Assembly: GCA_963693085.1 (NCBI GenBank) | Contig: OY856413.1 | Location: forward strand, 745,763,056-745,827,055 | Length of the DNA stretch: 64,000 nucleotides | Source of the DNA: Alisma plantago-aquatica | Lineage: Eukaryota; Streptophyta; Magnoliopsida; Alismatales; Alismataceae | Direction: 5' to 3' | Part shown: positions 1-10,992 of the stretch, in pieces | Numbering within the stretch: position 1 is the stretch's first letter | Layout of the letters: each line of letters opens with the position of its first letter | Notes under the pieces: model-generated | What the model was told of the DNA's origin: nothing | Seen by the model: the letters and a program-made list of their open reading frames with translations, nothing else | The model's database searches: none | Made by a program: the position numbers and the translations under genes

Positions 1-2311
1 CATTATTCAGATCTAGATGCGCTCCTAAACTAGGGTTTAAGACTATCTCATGTTTGGACTATAAGTTAGGGTTACAAATCCTAATCTAATCATATTATGG
101 TTTCTAAGATTACAACATATAATTGATCATATTAGGTGAAACCCTAATCATCATCTTACACATATTAAACTATTCATGATACCTAGATCACATTACTGGC
201 ATTAAGATTATAGCAAGATGTCAACATTGGTTTTAAAACCCTAAAATAGCATGTATAAGATTATTAATCTAGCATCATCAATTATTCATCATTATCAAGG
301 ATTTATTTATTAGACATGTCGATATCAGGTATTAACTCAACATAACTAAATCTACTCAATTAAGCATCATTATAAAGCAATTCTTAGATCTTCCTTTCTA
401 TTAATCATAGTACAGCACATATTGCATATACTTTTAGAACAAGAAGCTTAATCAGACTTTTATTATATTTTCTTTCGATTCCTCTCATTTTTCTGATCAG
501 TTTGATATGTAGTTTTGCTATATTTCGAGTTACCAATAATTAACTAGATCATTTTCAAGAATAAACATACATAGGCCAATAATATGTAGACATGTCATCA
601 TAAGAGTTACCTTATTTTCCGGGCTTGCAAAATCCTTACTGGGCTGGCTGAGATTTGGGTCCAGCCAATAGGAGGCGGTTCAGTAGAATTGGGACTTCGT
701 CCCTTTCCCTCGCTCTCGGTCCTGCGTCCCTCATCCTGTGCGCAGGTGTAATTCGCCAGCGCTACCACGGCGAGAGGCAGATGTCCGCCCTGCCACCGGG
801 TGCCTAAGGCACGATGCTTCTACGGCAGCCGCATCTATCTGTCAACATCTCCGGTCACCACTACTGGTCACCATAGCAACTTGGGAAAAGTAACCGAGGG
901 TGCTGGTTGCAACTCACGCTCCAGTGAGGCAAAACCTACTGCTCTTCCTCCTCCCGCCTGTCGACTACCTCCACATGCTCGACCCAGTGATGGTGATGGT
1001 GAGGATTTTGCACCCACCCACCCTGCTGATCTGAGGGGCAGGTGGAGGCCTCAGGATCCTCACCCGTCCTTGACGGATACGGCTAGGTTCAGCCATAGCA
1101 GTGGTGGCTGACTCATCCTTCCTGGCATCTCTGATGGATGGACGTCGGTGGCCCAACATCTTCCAGGCTTCACCAAACTCACTTCAGGAGAGAGCCCATA
1201 AAACTTCCTGGCTTCTCCAGGATCTCCACGACCAACGACCACCATGACGATCTTAAAGTATGCCACCCCTGATCATCTTAGACGCTACAAGGAGAGGTTC
1301 AAGCATCATATCCTCTAGGTAGTTGGGTTGGCAGGTGTCTTGCCATGGAGGGAAACCTAGATTGTATGTACCTAAGAAGAAGAAGATGAAGGGGGTCAGA
1401 GGAGGTGGCTTGATGGGGGTGTTGCAGGAAGAAGGAAACAATGTCGATTAGCTCCTGTGTATAACCTTAATGTATATATATACATATCCCTTCATCATAT
1501 ACTTTTTCATTTCCCTATATCTTCTCTTCCACAAGTGGAAAGCCACATCATTACTTCTTTCCAAAATTATTTGATTGATATTCCTTTCAAATAATTTTAT
1601 GAAAAGTCAAGGCAAGTTTCAAGGGAAGGATTGAATATGTTTCCCATCTTTTTAATGCATAAATGTCGACATTATGAGATGGAACTTTCCACTACTCCAT
1701 AAAACATAGATTTTATTACATTGGATATAAAAGGGAAAGCAAATAATAATATCTTTCCCACTAATATTTGGTCTTGGAAAATTGTTATGACTTGTAACTT
1801 CTAGATTATTCCTTCACCTCTTTCTTTGATACATTCCTCCAAAATATTCATTAAATTAATGTTCTTCCCACCTATTTTGACATTGCGGGAGACTTATTGA
1901 AATATCTTTTCATATCCATAACTTTCTATTTTCCACATTATATCATTGTTTTCAATTTCTTTCTTAATAAAGAAATATTTAATTGATCTTTTCTTTTCTT
2001 ATTACATTCTCTTTGCAACTTTGGACTCCTTGGAACCCAAGAGGCACAAAATCCACCTTTGGATTAAATTCTTTTGCCTTCTAGAGGTTTCTACATTTTT
2101 CTTTTATCCATTTCTTATTAATAATGGAGTTCCTTTTGTCTTTTCCTTGTTATTGGGCCCAATAGCCTATAAAGCCCACAAAACAACCAACAAGGCTATT
2201 GTAAACGAAATCCATTTATTCAAATCAAATTATATCATTATTTGTTCAAATATCTTTAATAGGAGAAACTACATTTCTCACCGCAAGAACCCAAAAATTG
2301 GGGTTGTAACA
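1..2311 (-). mobile_element. 3' LTR of a large LTR retrotransposon, truncated by the window start
   Basis: This stretch is a near-copy of 8,251-10,568: both begin with the same run (cattattcagatctagatg) and stay collinear with scattered substitutions and small indels. By comparison with the right copy, about 1 kb of this LTR lies before the window. On the plus strand it ends in GGTTGTAACA, and the PPT complement follows at 2,312, so the element reads on the minus strand. The GC-richer part near 650-1,270 gives short open frames on both strands (for example 800-1,111), but the same block in the right LTR has differing frames, so I read it as LTR leader sequence and not as a gene. Confidence 0.8.
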
Positions 2312-2330
2312 TCCTTCCCCTCTTATAGGA
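2312..2330 (-). other. Polypurine tract next to the 3' LTR
   Basis: On the minus strand this is a purine run (cctataagaggggaagga) directly before the LTR start TGTTACAACCCC. The flanking minus-strand sequence gaggacaaaattcc is the usual lead-in to the PPT of plant Ty3-type elements. A second copy lies at 10,569-10,587. Confidence 0.75.
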
Positions 2331-5300
2331 ATTTTGTCCTCAAAATTCCATCAAGCAAACAAACAATTCAGGATAAGACTTTTCCATGTCCATCATTGGC
2401 CCCTATGCTGCTTTACCTTATCCGTGGCACTTTCAAAGAACCTTTATCATCACATATTCGTTTCTCTGAGTTCTTTCACCTTGGCATCTATAACCCTCAC
2501 CGGTGACTTAGGTCATTTCAGCCTCCCTTGGGGCTTACTAGGTTCATTTCTCATCACATGGTCTGGGTACCTCACATAGTGCTCTAAATTGGATACATGG
2601 AACTTATCACACATTACTTTATCCCGAGGGGTAAGATCAAACTTAACCTTCTCCACCAAACCATGTCAAAAGAACCCATGCATCTGGGAATCAGCTCTCC
2701 TAGCTTTAATTTAGAGGGGTCAGATTTTCATGTCACATATTCTCCCACAGTGAACTGCATGTCAGTCTACTTTGCATCCTCTCATGACTCCCGTCGTCTC
2801 TAGGATCCTTTCAGCCATTGCACGATCAAGTGACTTCATCTACACACACTTTGGTCCTTTTCTAACCATCATGTGGTCCTTTCACCAACATCACCTTACT
2901 GAAGTGGTGACCCACACAACCTCCCTTATAGAGCTTCTTTAAATCCCGATACTGGCTATGGTGGTTATCATCACAACTGTCACTAGATATCACCCTGAAT
3001 GAGCACACATGCTCTCATCAGACCCTTTAGTCTGGATCATACTATCCATTAGTTGGAGGTGATAAACTGTACTAACATAGAGTTCTTCATGTTTCTACTT
3101 CCATCTCATGGAAGTGAACCTTTAGGTTATACTCAAGAACTTTTGAACTCGCATCATGGTGTATTTGAACCATCTCTCTCATCTATAGTTTAACTAGATA
3201 TGTCCCTTGACAGAACTCTTTATTTCTCATGTCATCTAGGTAAGGTGATCTACCATAACCCATATTGCATCTCGACCTTCCTTGGTCCAGGGGAGACTTA
3301 CAACATCCATAGTGATGAACTCCCTTTCTCTTTCGGGGACTCTTTATCCTTTATATCAATGCACTGGGTTATTGGTGTTCATCCTTCACCTACGGCTTGC
3401 ATGGCCATAAACCACATGCAACTTCATCTTAGGAATCTAAAGTACTATTGTCACTTATTATCTTGGTAGTACTATGGTGTATGGTGATCTTCAATCATGA
3501 TTTCATGTATGTCATAATTCCTCAAGATCGATTCCTCAGAAACCCTAAACCACTCTAGTCGAGGTTTTATCACCTTCCTTTCCAAAGAAGTGTATCTGAG
3601 GTTCTATCACCATCCTTTCATTATATCCAGGACTAGACTGGCTAACTAAACAATCATTAACTTTTTCAACATATCTCGTTATATCTGAGTGTTAGACAAA
3701 CACATCTCCTTTCCAAACTTAGGGTTAGCCCAACCACCTCTTCTAGCTTCTAGCCAAACTAGTCAGATATATCTCAACCTGAGCATCCATTACCACTTCA
3801 CATCCTTAGGTATTAGGTAACATTGAAGACATACACTTCCATGTATTTCACTTATCATCTCGAACTCTAAGTCCATCTTCATTGAAAACACTTTGAGCTC
3901 ATCTTTTTGGTGATCAAACTCAACCTAGTACGACTTGCAAGTTCCACATAGCTTCTGCTAAAACATCCTCATTTCTCTTACTGTTTGTAAACCATCCATG
4001 TATTGTTTACTCCACCAGGGTATGTTATCATCTTTGTCCTCATACCTTGTAGCAACATTCCAACTCACATCATCTTTATCCTTGGTGTATGGAATGCATA
4101 CTGTCCTATCTCTCACTCCCATAATAAGAGGAAATAAGCTTTGGTTGCAGTACAAATATAGAGTTCTTCCTATTCTAAGAGTAGAGATGGTACATCCCAT
4201 CTTACCAGTACACCTTTAAATCTAAGTTGAAATGTTCCATTTATGCCTCTATATTACAATCATCTTGATATCAAAGTTACCTCCATGGAAAACTAGTTTT
4301 GAACCCACTTAGGTCCACACATATTCCTTGGTCATCACCTCTAGGTCTATAGGGTGCCGACACTTTTTGGGTCATCCCTCTTCCCTTATGCATCCAGAGA
4401 GTGCCCTACTCATCTGCCCTTTGGGTCCCATGAGTTCATCAAGGTGATAAATCTCCTAACCCATGGCCCTCATACAATGATAGCTGTTACCTCCCGACCC
4501 TATGGTCATGTACAACTAGGGAATTAGGCAGCTCCTACTTCCATCGGTCTTATCCCTACCTGACCCTAGGATAGACTTAGGATTCTCTTATAGTACATGT
4601 TCAACTTATAAGCTTACCCAAGCCTTCATCATCTCTCTCTGCATTCACGTGCTATCTTCCATCCTTTCATAGGGGTCATGGTGACCTGCCTACCCTGGTC
4701 AGGCCCCACACCGGTTACCTCCATGGTAACACATCCACATGCACTTAGAGATGGTTAACTATGGGTCTACCTATTCATTATCATACCATGTACTTTTTAC
4801 TTAGCTTCTCAAGATCCTATGAGACCTCTTTAGGTTACCTTAAACCAACAAAACCGGTATACCCTACAAAAGGGTCCCTCTCGTAGGACGGGAGGAAACT
4901 TCATCCCTTGACAACAAGGTCACAACCATCCTTAGGGTTGATATACACATGAACATGCTTAACCCAGCAACTACTAAGGCATAAGAAGACCACCTACTAA
5001 AACATGCTAGGTCATACTTGTTCTCTTTCCTCAATCACTGGATCAAGATCATACCTTCCCATGCCATCAACTTAGTTGTGAGGGGTTTGTCAAACACACC
5101 TTAAACTTAAGGGGTTTCCCTTACCTCTGAACGTAAGAAGTACCATGCTCGCATCTATAGAAACTCAACTCTCATCATGAGCATTAGGTACACCACTTCC
5201 CCTCTTAGGCCTAGGAACCCTAGGTTCACTTTTTGATGACCAACTACATGCTCAATCTATTAACCATGAATCAGGCATGTATAAGGCATGAAATACACTT

Positions 5301-6692
5301 CCTTTCATCCTTCTACTCGAGCAACACTTCAGAGTCGAGTCCTCCTTAAGGACAACCAACAAGGCATAAGGCCCCACAACCTGTCACTAAACCTCTCCAG
5401 GGTATACGAAACGTCTTCTTCCTTTCTTAGAAGGTAGGCACATTGGTGCCAGAAACCTCATCCTCTCTCTAGGGTGTGGTTCCTTTAAGGGCAACCAAGA
5501 TATCATCAGCCTCCAGGGATCGAGCATGAGGCAACCCCTATCATCCACTTAGGTCACATCATCCTCAACTCCCCATTGTTCCTCATATCTTGGAGTCTGG
5601 GCTTCCAACCTCCTTACATGAGGCCCACTCTCTCTCTCTCTCTAGAGCTAACCCTACAAACAACCTTACTATTAGAGGTCCTCTTTCCATGAAGGATCAA
5701 GCTCACAGGCATACCTCTATGTGGGTGAAACCTAGGCTCAAACTTATGTTTACTCAAGATTATCCCTAGCCCTTTATGCTTATCTCATCAGCTATCCAAC
5801 ATACTTCCTTGAACAGGGTTTTAACCTTCTGATCATACTACTGATGTACTTTGGGTGCCTACTATGCCATGCTCATATAAGATCATGGGGTTTCCATAGG
5901 TTCTTCTCTAACCTCATCAATGAAGGAGCTATCCTTCACTTTCCACTTCTTGACCCTTCCCAGGGTTGGGTTACCAAAGGTACTCAGTCATCCAACCTCT
6001 CATGGCTCATACGTCATCCAAGGCATGTCCATCCAACCACCTGGTCTACCATGACATCTAACTCATCAGGTTGTCTCTCTCTCTAGCCTTCACTTAGGGT
6101 TAGGGTTAACATCATCCTCAGAGCATGTGCCAAGTCTCTACTTGTAATGGAGATCTCTATCTCTAAGACTAACTCTCTTTATTAATCCTCCTGACAAGAA
6201 GGTCTAGCCTTAGGTCTCTTCTAAGGGCATGAAACCTTATGTCATATGACCTAAGCATGTATCTATCCTTTAGTTTATGCTTAATTTATTAAGCTAATGT
6301 CCATGACATCTTATTTATATGCTTTTCCTTAATTTGGTGGAGGATTCCATATACCTTATCACACTTACCCATACCTTAAGAGGGTGAAGAGAAGAGAGAA
6401 AACCCTAATCCTTAATATCCTTAACATAATTTGAGTTGAGAAGGGATGAACACGATGAGAGAGTCCTAAAGGTATCTTATTTCGAATCATACCCTATGAT
6501 TTTGGCCAGGCAGTCACACAGATCCGGAAGTCCTCATATTCCGACTAGCGGTGCAGAGGAAAATATTGCCATCCCCCGATTGTGATCCTTTTCTAGACAC
6601 CTCCTTCTTTCAGATAATCCTCTAATAACTCCCTTGGGTTCTATGGAGCTTGTAAAATTTAGTAATTATTAATGGTTAAGTAAGGAACCTAC

Positions 6693-6704
6693 GCTCTGAT
6701 ACCA
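6693..6704 (-). other. Primer-binding site (initiator tRNA-Met), inner copy
   Basis: On the minus strand this reads TGGTATCAGAGC, the standard complement of the 3' end of plant initiator tRNA-Met. It lies two bases after the end of the Cassandra LTR. The sequence beyond it (GTAGGTTCC) differs from that after the outer PBS at 7,235-7,247 (CATAACCCC), so the two sites lead into different internal regions. Confidence 0.8.
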
Positions 6705-6706
6705 TT

Positions 6707-6996
6707 TGTAACAATCAGGCCCACTGCCCAAGGCTCTAGTAGAGTTTTAGGAATAATGAGTGGCCCCACAGACCACCACTAGCCTTAACTACGAGCTTTA
6801 ATCTCACTTTCGTGCAAGCCAGGATCAACTTCCCAACTGGTCACCCATCCCAGTACTACACCAAGCTGAGCATGCTTACCTATGGAGTTCTTAGTGATGG
6901 GCTCTCGAAAAAGGAGGTGCACCTTGGTGATATGGTTAGTCCAATCATTCCTTTTAAGATCATATTATCCAAGGCCTCAAATCCTGGGATGTTACA
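6707..6996 (-). repeat. Cassandra LTR
   Basis: This 290-bp LTR has the inverted ends TGTAACA and TGTTACA, a PPT on one side (6,997-7,010) and a tRNA-Met PBS on the other (6,693-6,704). Its minus strand contains the 5S-like domain listed separately. The length is within the range I recall for Cassandra LTRs, about 240 to 350 bp. Confidence 0.82.
6822..6945 (-). ncRNA. 5S rRNA-like domain within the Cassandra LTR
   Basis: On the minus strand the run around 6,902-6,822 matches plant 5S rRNA: CCCATCA, AAGAACTCC, TAAGCATGCT in the place of the A box, GTAGTACTGGGATGGGTGACC in two pieces covering the intermediate element and C box, and TGGGAAGT. Similarity is weaker upstream (to about 6,945). These are the internal promoter elements that RNA polymerase III factors bind in 5S genes. 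I do not call it a working 5S gene, because several bases differ, the 3' end departs from 5S, and it sits inside retrotransposon termini. Confidence 0.8.
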
Positions 6997-7234
6997 ATCT
7001 CCCCCACTTAGATTCTTGACGTCCTCGTCAAGACTCAACTATATGGCCTCATAATCTGACCCCATTTCAGCGCATACCCATAATGTCCAATGGACACCCA
7101 GTTCTTGATCACGGATTACCAATGCAAGGGTGGCTACGTCAACCATGGACAACCCTTTCCTACATGCTTGGACCGCACGACTCAAGATTGGCATGCCACG
7201 TTCCCATGCGGGCCCCACCTACTGGAGGGGTTAT

Positions 7235-7247
7235 GGCTCTGATACCA
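7235..7247 (-). other. Primer-binding site (initiator tRNA-Met), outer copy
   Basis: The minus strand reads TGGTATCAGAGCC, two bases inside the LTR end at 7,250. This fixes the element's direction (right to left) and the exact boundary of the right-hand LTR. Confidence 0.85.
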
Positions 7248-7249
7248 AA

Positions 7250-10200
7250 TGTTATGACCCCACCTTCCGGTAACCCCCAATTAAGGGAGACCGAGAGGTC
7301 GAAGACGCACACATAATTTCCGGATCAAAGGTTCGGCAATTAACCAAGAACAATTATTAAATTTTAACATATTAAACTGGAAAGTTGTAAGAAAATAAAC
7401 GTTTACATACCTTTTGAAAACTTGGATCTCTAAACTTCTATCCACATATGAATTCTACTCTGACTAATCCTCCTTGTATTTTAATTCATGTATTTCACAA
7501 TATGACGATTTACTGTTTGTCCTTTTGTCTTTGTACCTAAAACGTCGACAAACAAAACGTCGGTCAGCATAAAGCTGGTATGTGGGGGAAACAATAATCG
7601 TGCAATTATTTAAAACAATGTATTGTAGCCAATTACCATTTAACAAACAATTTTACATTTTAAATATAACTACGTGATACATGCATTCCCTATCCTCTGT
7701 GTTGTCCCTACAGTGGACCTGGATACTACTTTCCTTATAGTATCTCCCCATTAAACCCCTCATGGTCCCACCTATAGGTGAACCAGTTTCTAGGGTTGAG
7801 TCATATAAAACTACCTGTAAGTAGCCCACTCCTTAACTCATGGCATGCTAAAGGGTCTCATGGCACTACACTTGGTAGCCCAATTTCTAACCCATGATAA
7901 CCTAGACCTTACTCTAGGTTACCCCTTTTAGCCTTTACAAGCCACAGAGGTGGATTCCGATCTATGCCAGTTATATACATATTCATGGTGATAATCATAG
8001 TCACTTTATAGTTGCATGAAATAAAAGACATCCAACAGTTATTTTCAAGCAATCGATAAACACGTTCAGGAATCTCCATGAAACTAAAGCAATTATTCAT
8101 AAGCATAACCACATACCTTATGCCATTGAAGAAATTATGTAGAACATCATATACTTTAAGAGTATATCCAAACATACAAGCAACCAAGCATATAATCAAC
8201 AGTATCTGAAACAAAGCATTCTACATATGTGTCACCATGTATCCTCTTTACATTATTCAGATCTAGATGCGCTCCTAAACTAGGGTTTAAGACTATCTCA
8301 TGTTTGGACTATAATTTAGGGTTACAAATCCTAATCTAATCATATTATGGTTTCTAATATTACAACATTTAATTGATCATATTAGGTGAAACCCTAATCA
8401 TCATCTTACACATATTAAACTATTCATGATACCTAGATCACATTACTGGCATTAAGATTATAGCAAGATGTCAACATTGGTTTTAAAACCCTAAAATAGC
8501 ATGTATAAGATTATTAATCTAGCATCATCAATTATTCATCATTATCGAGGATTTCTTTATTAGACATGTCAATATCAGGTATTAACTCAACATAACCAAA
8601 TATACTCAATTAAGCATCATTATAAAGCAATTCTTAGATCTTCCTTTCTATTAATCATAGTACAACACATATTGCATATAATTTTAGAACAAGAAGCTTA
8701 ATTAGACTTTGATTATATTTTCGTTGGATTCCTCTCATTTTTTTATTAGTTTGATATGTAGTTTTGCTATATTTCGAGTTACCAATAATTAACTAGATCA
8801 TTTTCAAGAATAAACATACATAGGCCAATAATATGTAGACATGTCATCATAAGAGTTACCTTATTTTCCAGGCCTACAAAATCCTTATTGGGCCGGCTGA
8901 GATTTGGGTCCAGCCAATAGGAGGCAGTTTAGTAGAATTGGGACTTCGTCTCTTTCCCTCGCTCTCGGTCCTACATCCCTCATCCTGTGCACAGGCGTCA
9001 TTCGCTAGCGCTACCGCGGCGGGAGACAGATGCCCGCCCTGCCACTGGGTGCCTAAGGCACGATGCTTCTACGGAGGCTGCATCTATCTGCCAATATCTT
9101 CGGTCACCACTACTGCTCACCATAGAAACTTTGGAAAACTAACCGACGGTGCTGGTTTCAATTCACGCTCCGGCGAGGCAAAACCTACTGCTCTTCCTCC
9201 TCCTTCCTGTCGACTCCCTCCACATGCTCGACCCAGTGATGGTGATGGTGAGGATTTTGCACCCACCCACCCTGCTAATCTGAGGGGCAGGCGGAGGCCT
9301 CAGGATCCTCACCCGTCCTTGACGGATACGACTAGGTTCAGCCATAGCAGTGGTGGATGACTCGTCCTTCCTGGCATCTCCGATGGTTGGACGTCGGTGG
9401 CCGTACCTCTTCCAGGCTTCACCGAACTCACTTCAGGAGAGAGCCCATAAAACTTCCTGGCTTCTCCAGGATCTCCACGACCAACAACCACCATGACGAT
9501 CATAAAGTTTGCCACCCCTAATCATCTTAGATGCTACAAGGAGAGGGTCAAGTGTTGTATCCTCTAGGAAGTTGGGTTGGCAGGTGTCTTTCCACGAAGG
9601 GAAACCTGGACTGTATGTACCTAAGAAGAAGAAGATGAAGGGGGTCGGAGGACGGGGTTTGATGGGGGTGTTGCAGGAAGAAGGAAATAATGTCAGTTGG
9701 CTCATGTGTATAACCTTCATGTATATATATACATATCCCTTCATCATATCCTTTTTTGTTTCCCTTTTTCTTCTCTTCCACAAGTGGAAAGGCACACCAT
9801 TACTTCTTTCCAAAATTATTTGATTGATATTCCTTTCAAATAATTTTATGAAAAGTCAAGGCAAGTTTCAAGGGAAGGATTGAATATGTTTTCCATCTTT
9901 TTAATGCATAAATTTCGACATTATGAGAAGCAACTTTCCACTTCTCCATAAAACATAGATTTTACAACATTGGATATAAAAGGGAAAGCAAATAATAATA
10001 TCTTTCCCACTGATATTTGGTCTTTGAAAACTGTTATGACTTGTAACTTCTAGATTATTCCTTCACCTCTTTCTTTGAAACATTCCTCCAAAATATCATT
10101 AAATTAATGTTCTTCCCACCTATTTTGACATTGTGGGAGACTTATTGAAATATCTTTTCATATCTGTAACTTTCTATTTTCCACATTATATCATTATTTT

Positions 10201-10568
10201 CAATTTCTTTCTTAATAAAGAAATATGTAATTGATCTTTTATTTTCTTATTGCATTCTCTTTGCAACTTTGGACTCCTTGGAACCCAAGGAACCCAAGAG
10301 GCATGAATTTCACCTTTGTATTAAATTCTTTTGCCTTCTAGAGGTTTCTACATTTTTCTTTTCTCCATTTCTTATTAATAATGGAGTTCCTTTTGTCTTT
10401 TCCTTGTTATTGGGCCCAATAGCCAATAAAGCCCACAAAACAACCAACAAGGCTATTGTAAACGAAATCCATTTATTCAAATCAAATTATATCATTATTT
10501 TTTCAAATATCTTTAATAGGAGAAATTACATTTCTCACCACAAGAACCCAAAAATTGGGGTTGTAACA
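7250..10568 (-). mobile_element. 5' LTR of the large LTR retrotransposon (3,319 bp)
   Basis: The plus-strand ends are TGTTATGACC and GGTTGTAACA, giving short inverted ends. A tRNA-Met PBS borders it at 7,235-7,247. From 8,251 onward it matches the left LTR almost base for base. A third, much more diverged copy lies at 57,440-60,372. Open frames such as 8,938-9,360 and 10,269-10,763 partly match frames in the left LTR but are not conserved in length, so they are not called as genes. Confidence 0.82.
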
Positions 10569-10992
10569 TCCTTCCCCTCTTATAGGAATTTTGTCCTCAA
10601 AATTCCATCAAGCAAACAAACAGTTCAGGATAAGACTTTTCCATGTCCATCATTGACCCCTATGTTGCTTTACCTTATCCATGGTGCCTTCAATGAACCT
10701 TTATCATCACATATTCTTTTCTCTGAGTTCTTTCACCTTGGCATCTATAAACCTCACATGTGAATGAGATCATTTCAGCCTCCCTTGGGGCTTACTAGGT
10801 TCATTGCTCAGCACATGGTCGGGGTACCTGACATAGTGCTCTAAATTGGACACATGGAACTTATCACACATTATTTTATCCTGAGGGGTAAGATCAAACT
10901 TAACCTTCTCCACCAAACCATGTCAAAAGAACCCATGCATCGGGGACTCATCTCTCTTAGCTTTAACTTAGAGGGGTCGGATTTTCATATCA
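10569..10992 (-). mobile_element. Internal-region fragment with a second PPT outside the right LTR
   Basis: This stretch matches 2,312-2,735, including the PPT, yet it lies outside the right LTR. Collinearity stops abruptly after 10,992 (plus strand ...catatca, then cgaaatg). The order on the minus strand is therefore internal, LTR, internal, LTR, as left by unequal recombination between LTRs or by tandem insertion, with the outer part lost. Confidence 0.75.

Larger units (their letters stand above)
6705..7247 (-). mobile_element. Cassandra TRIM unit (PBS, internal region, PPT and one LTR)
   Basis: On the minus strand the order is PBS (7,247-7,235), about 220 bp of internal DNA, a polypurine tract (7,010-6,997, core AGTGGGGGAGAT), a 290-bp LTR (6,996-6,707) and then a second PBS. 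Cassandra elements are miniature non-coding LTR retrotransposons with short LTRs that contain 5S rRNA-like sequence and use a tRNA-Met primer; all of these hold here. Only one LTR is present: where the other should be, the 3.3 kb LTR of the larger element ends instead. The unit is thus one LTR plus one internal region bounded by identical 12-bp PBS cores. Confidence 0.8.
2312..7249 (-). mobile_element. Internal region of the large LTR retrotransposon, no intact gag-pol
   Basis: This 4.9 kb lies between the two long LTRs, with a PPT at its left edge and a tRNA-Met primer-binding site at its right edge, so the element runs right to left. No long open frame exists on either strand; the longest are under 100 codons and carry no protease, reverse transcriptase, RNase H or integrase motif I can recognise. 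It is either a non-autonomous large retrotransposon derivative or an old element whose coding region has decayed. The right 560 bp are taken up by a Cassandra unit described separately. Assignment to the Ty3 class rests on the PPT context only. Confidence 0.65.

Noticed and set aside
1..260. Telomere-like AAACCCTAA words
   Set aside because: They are single scattered words, repeated in the right LTR, and not tandem arrays.
800..1111. A 103-codon gene repeated at 8,938-9,360
   Set aside because: It lies in the LTR, the two copies differ in frame length and start, and overlapping frames on the other strand are equally open.
6822..6945. A functional 5S rRNA gene
   Set aside because: It is embedded in LTR ends with PPT and PBS on either side, and several conserved 5S positions differ; it is better explained as Cassandra.
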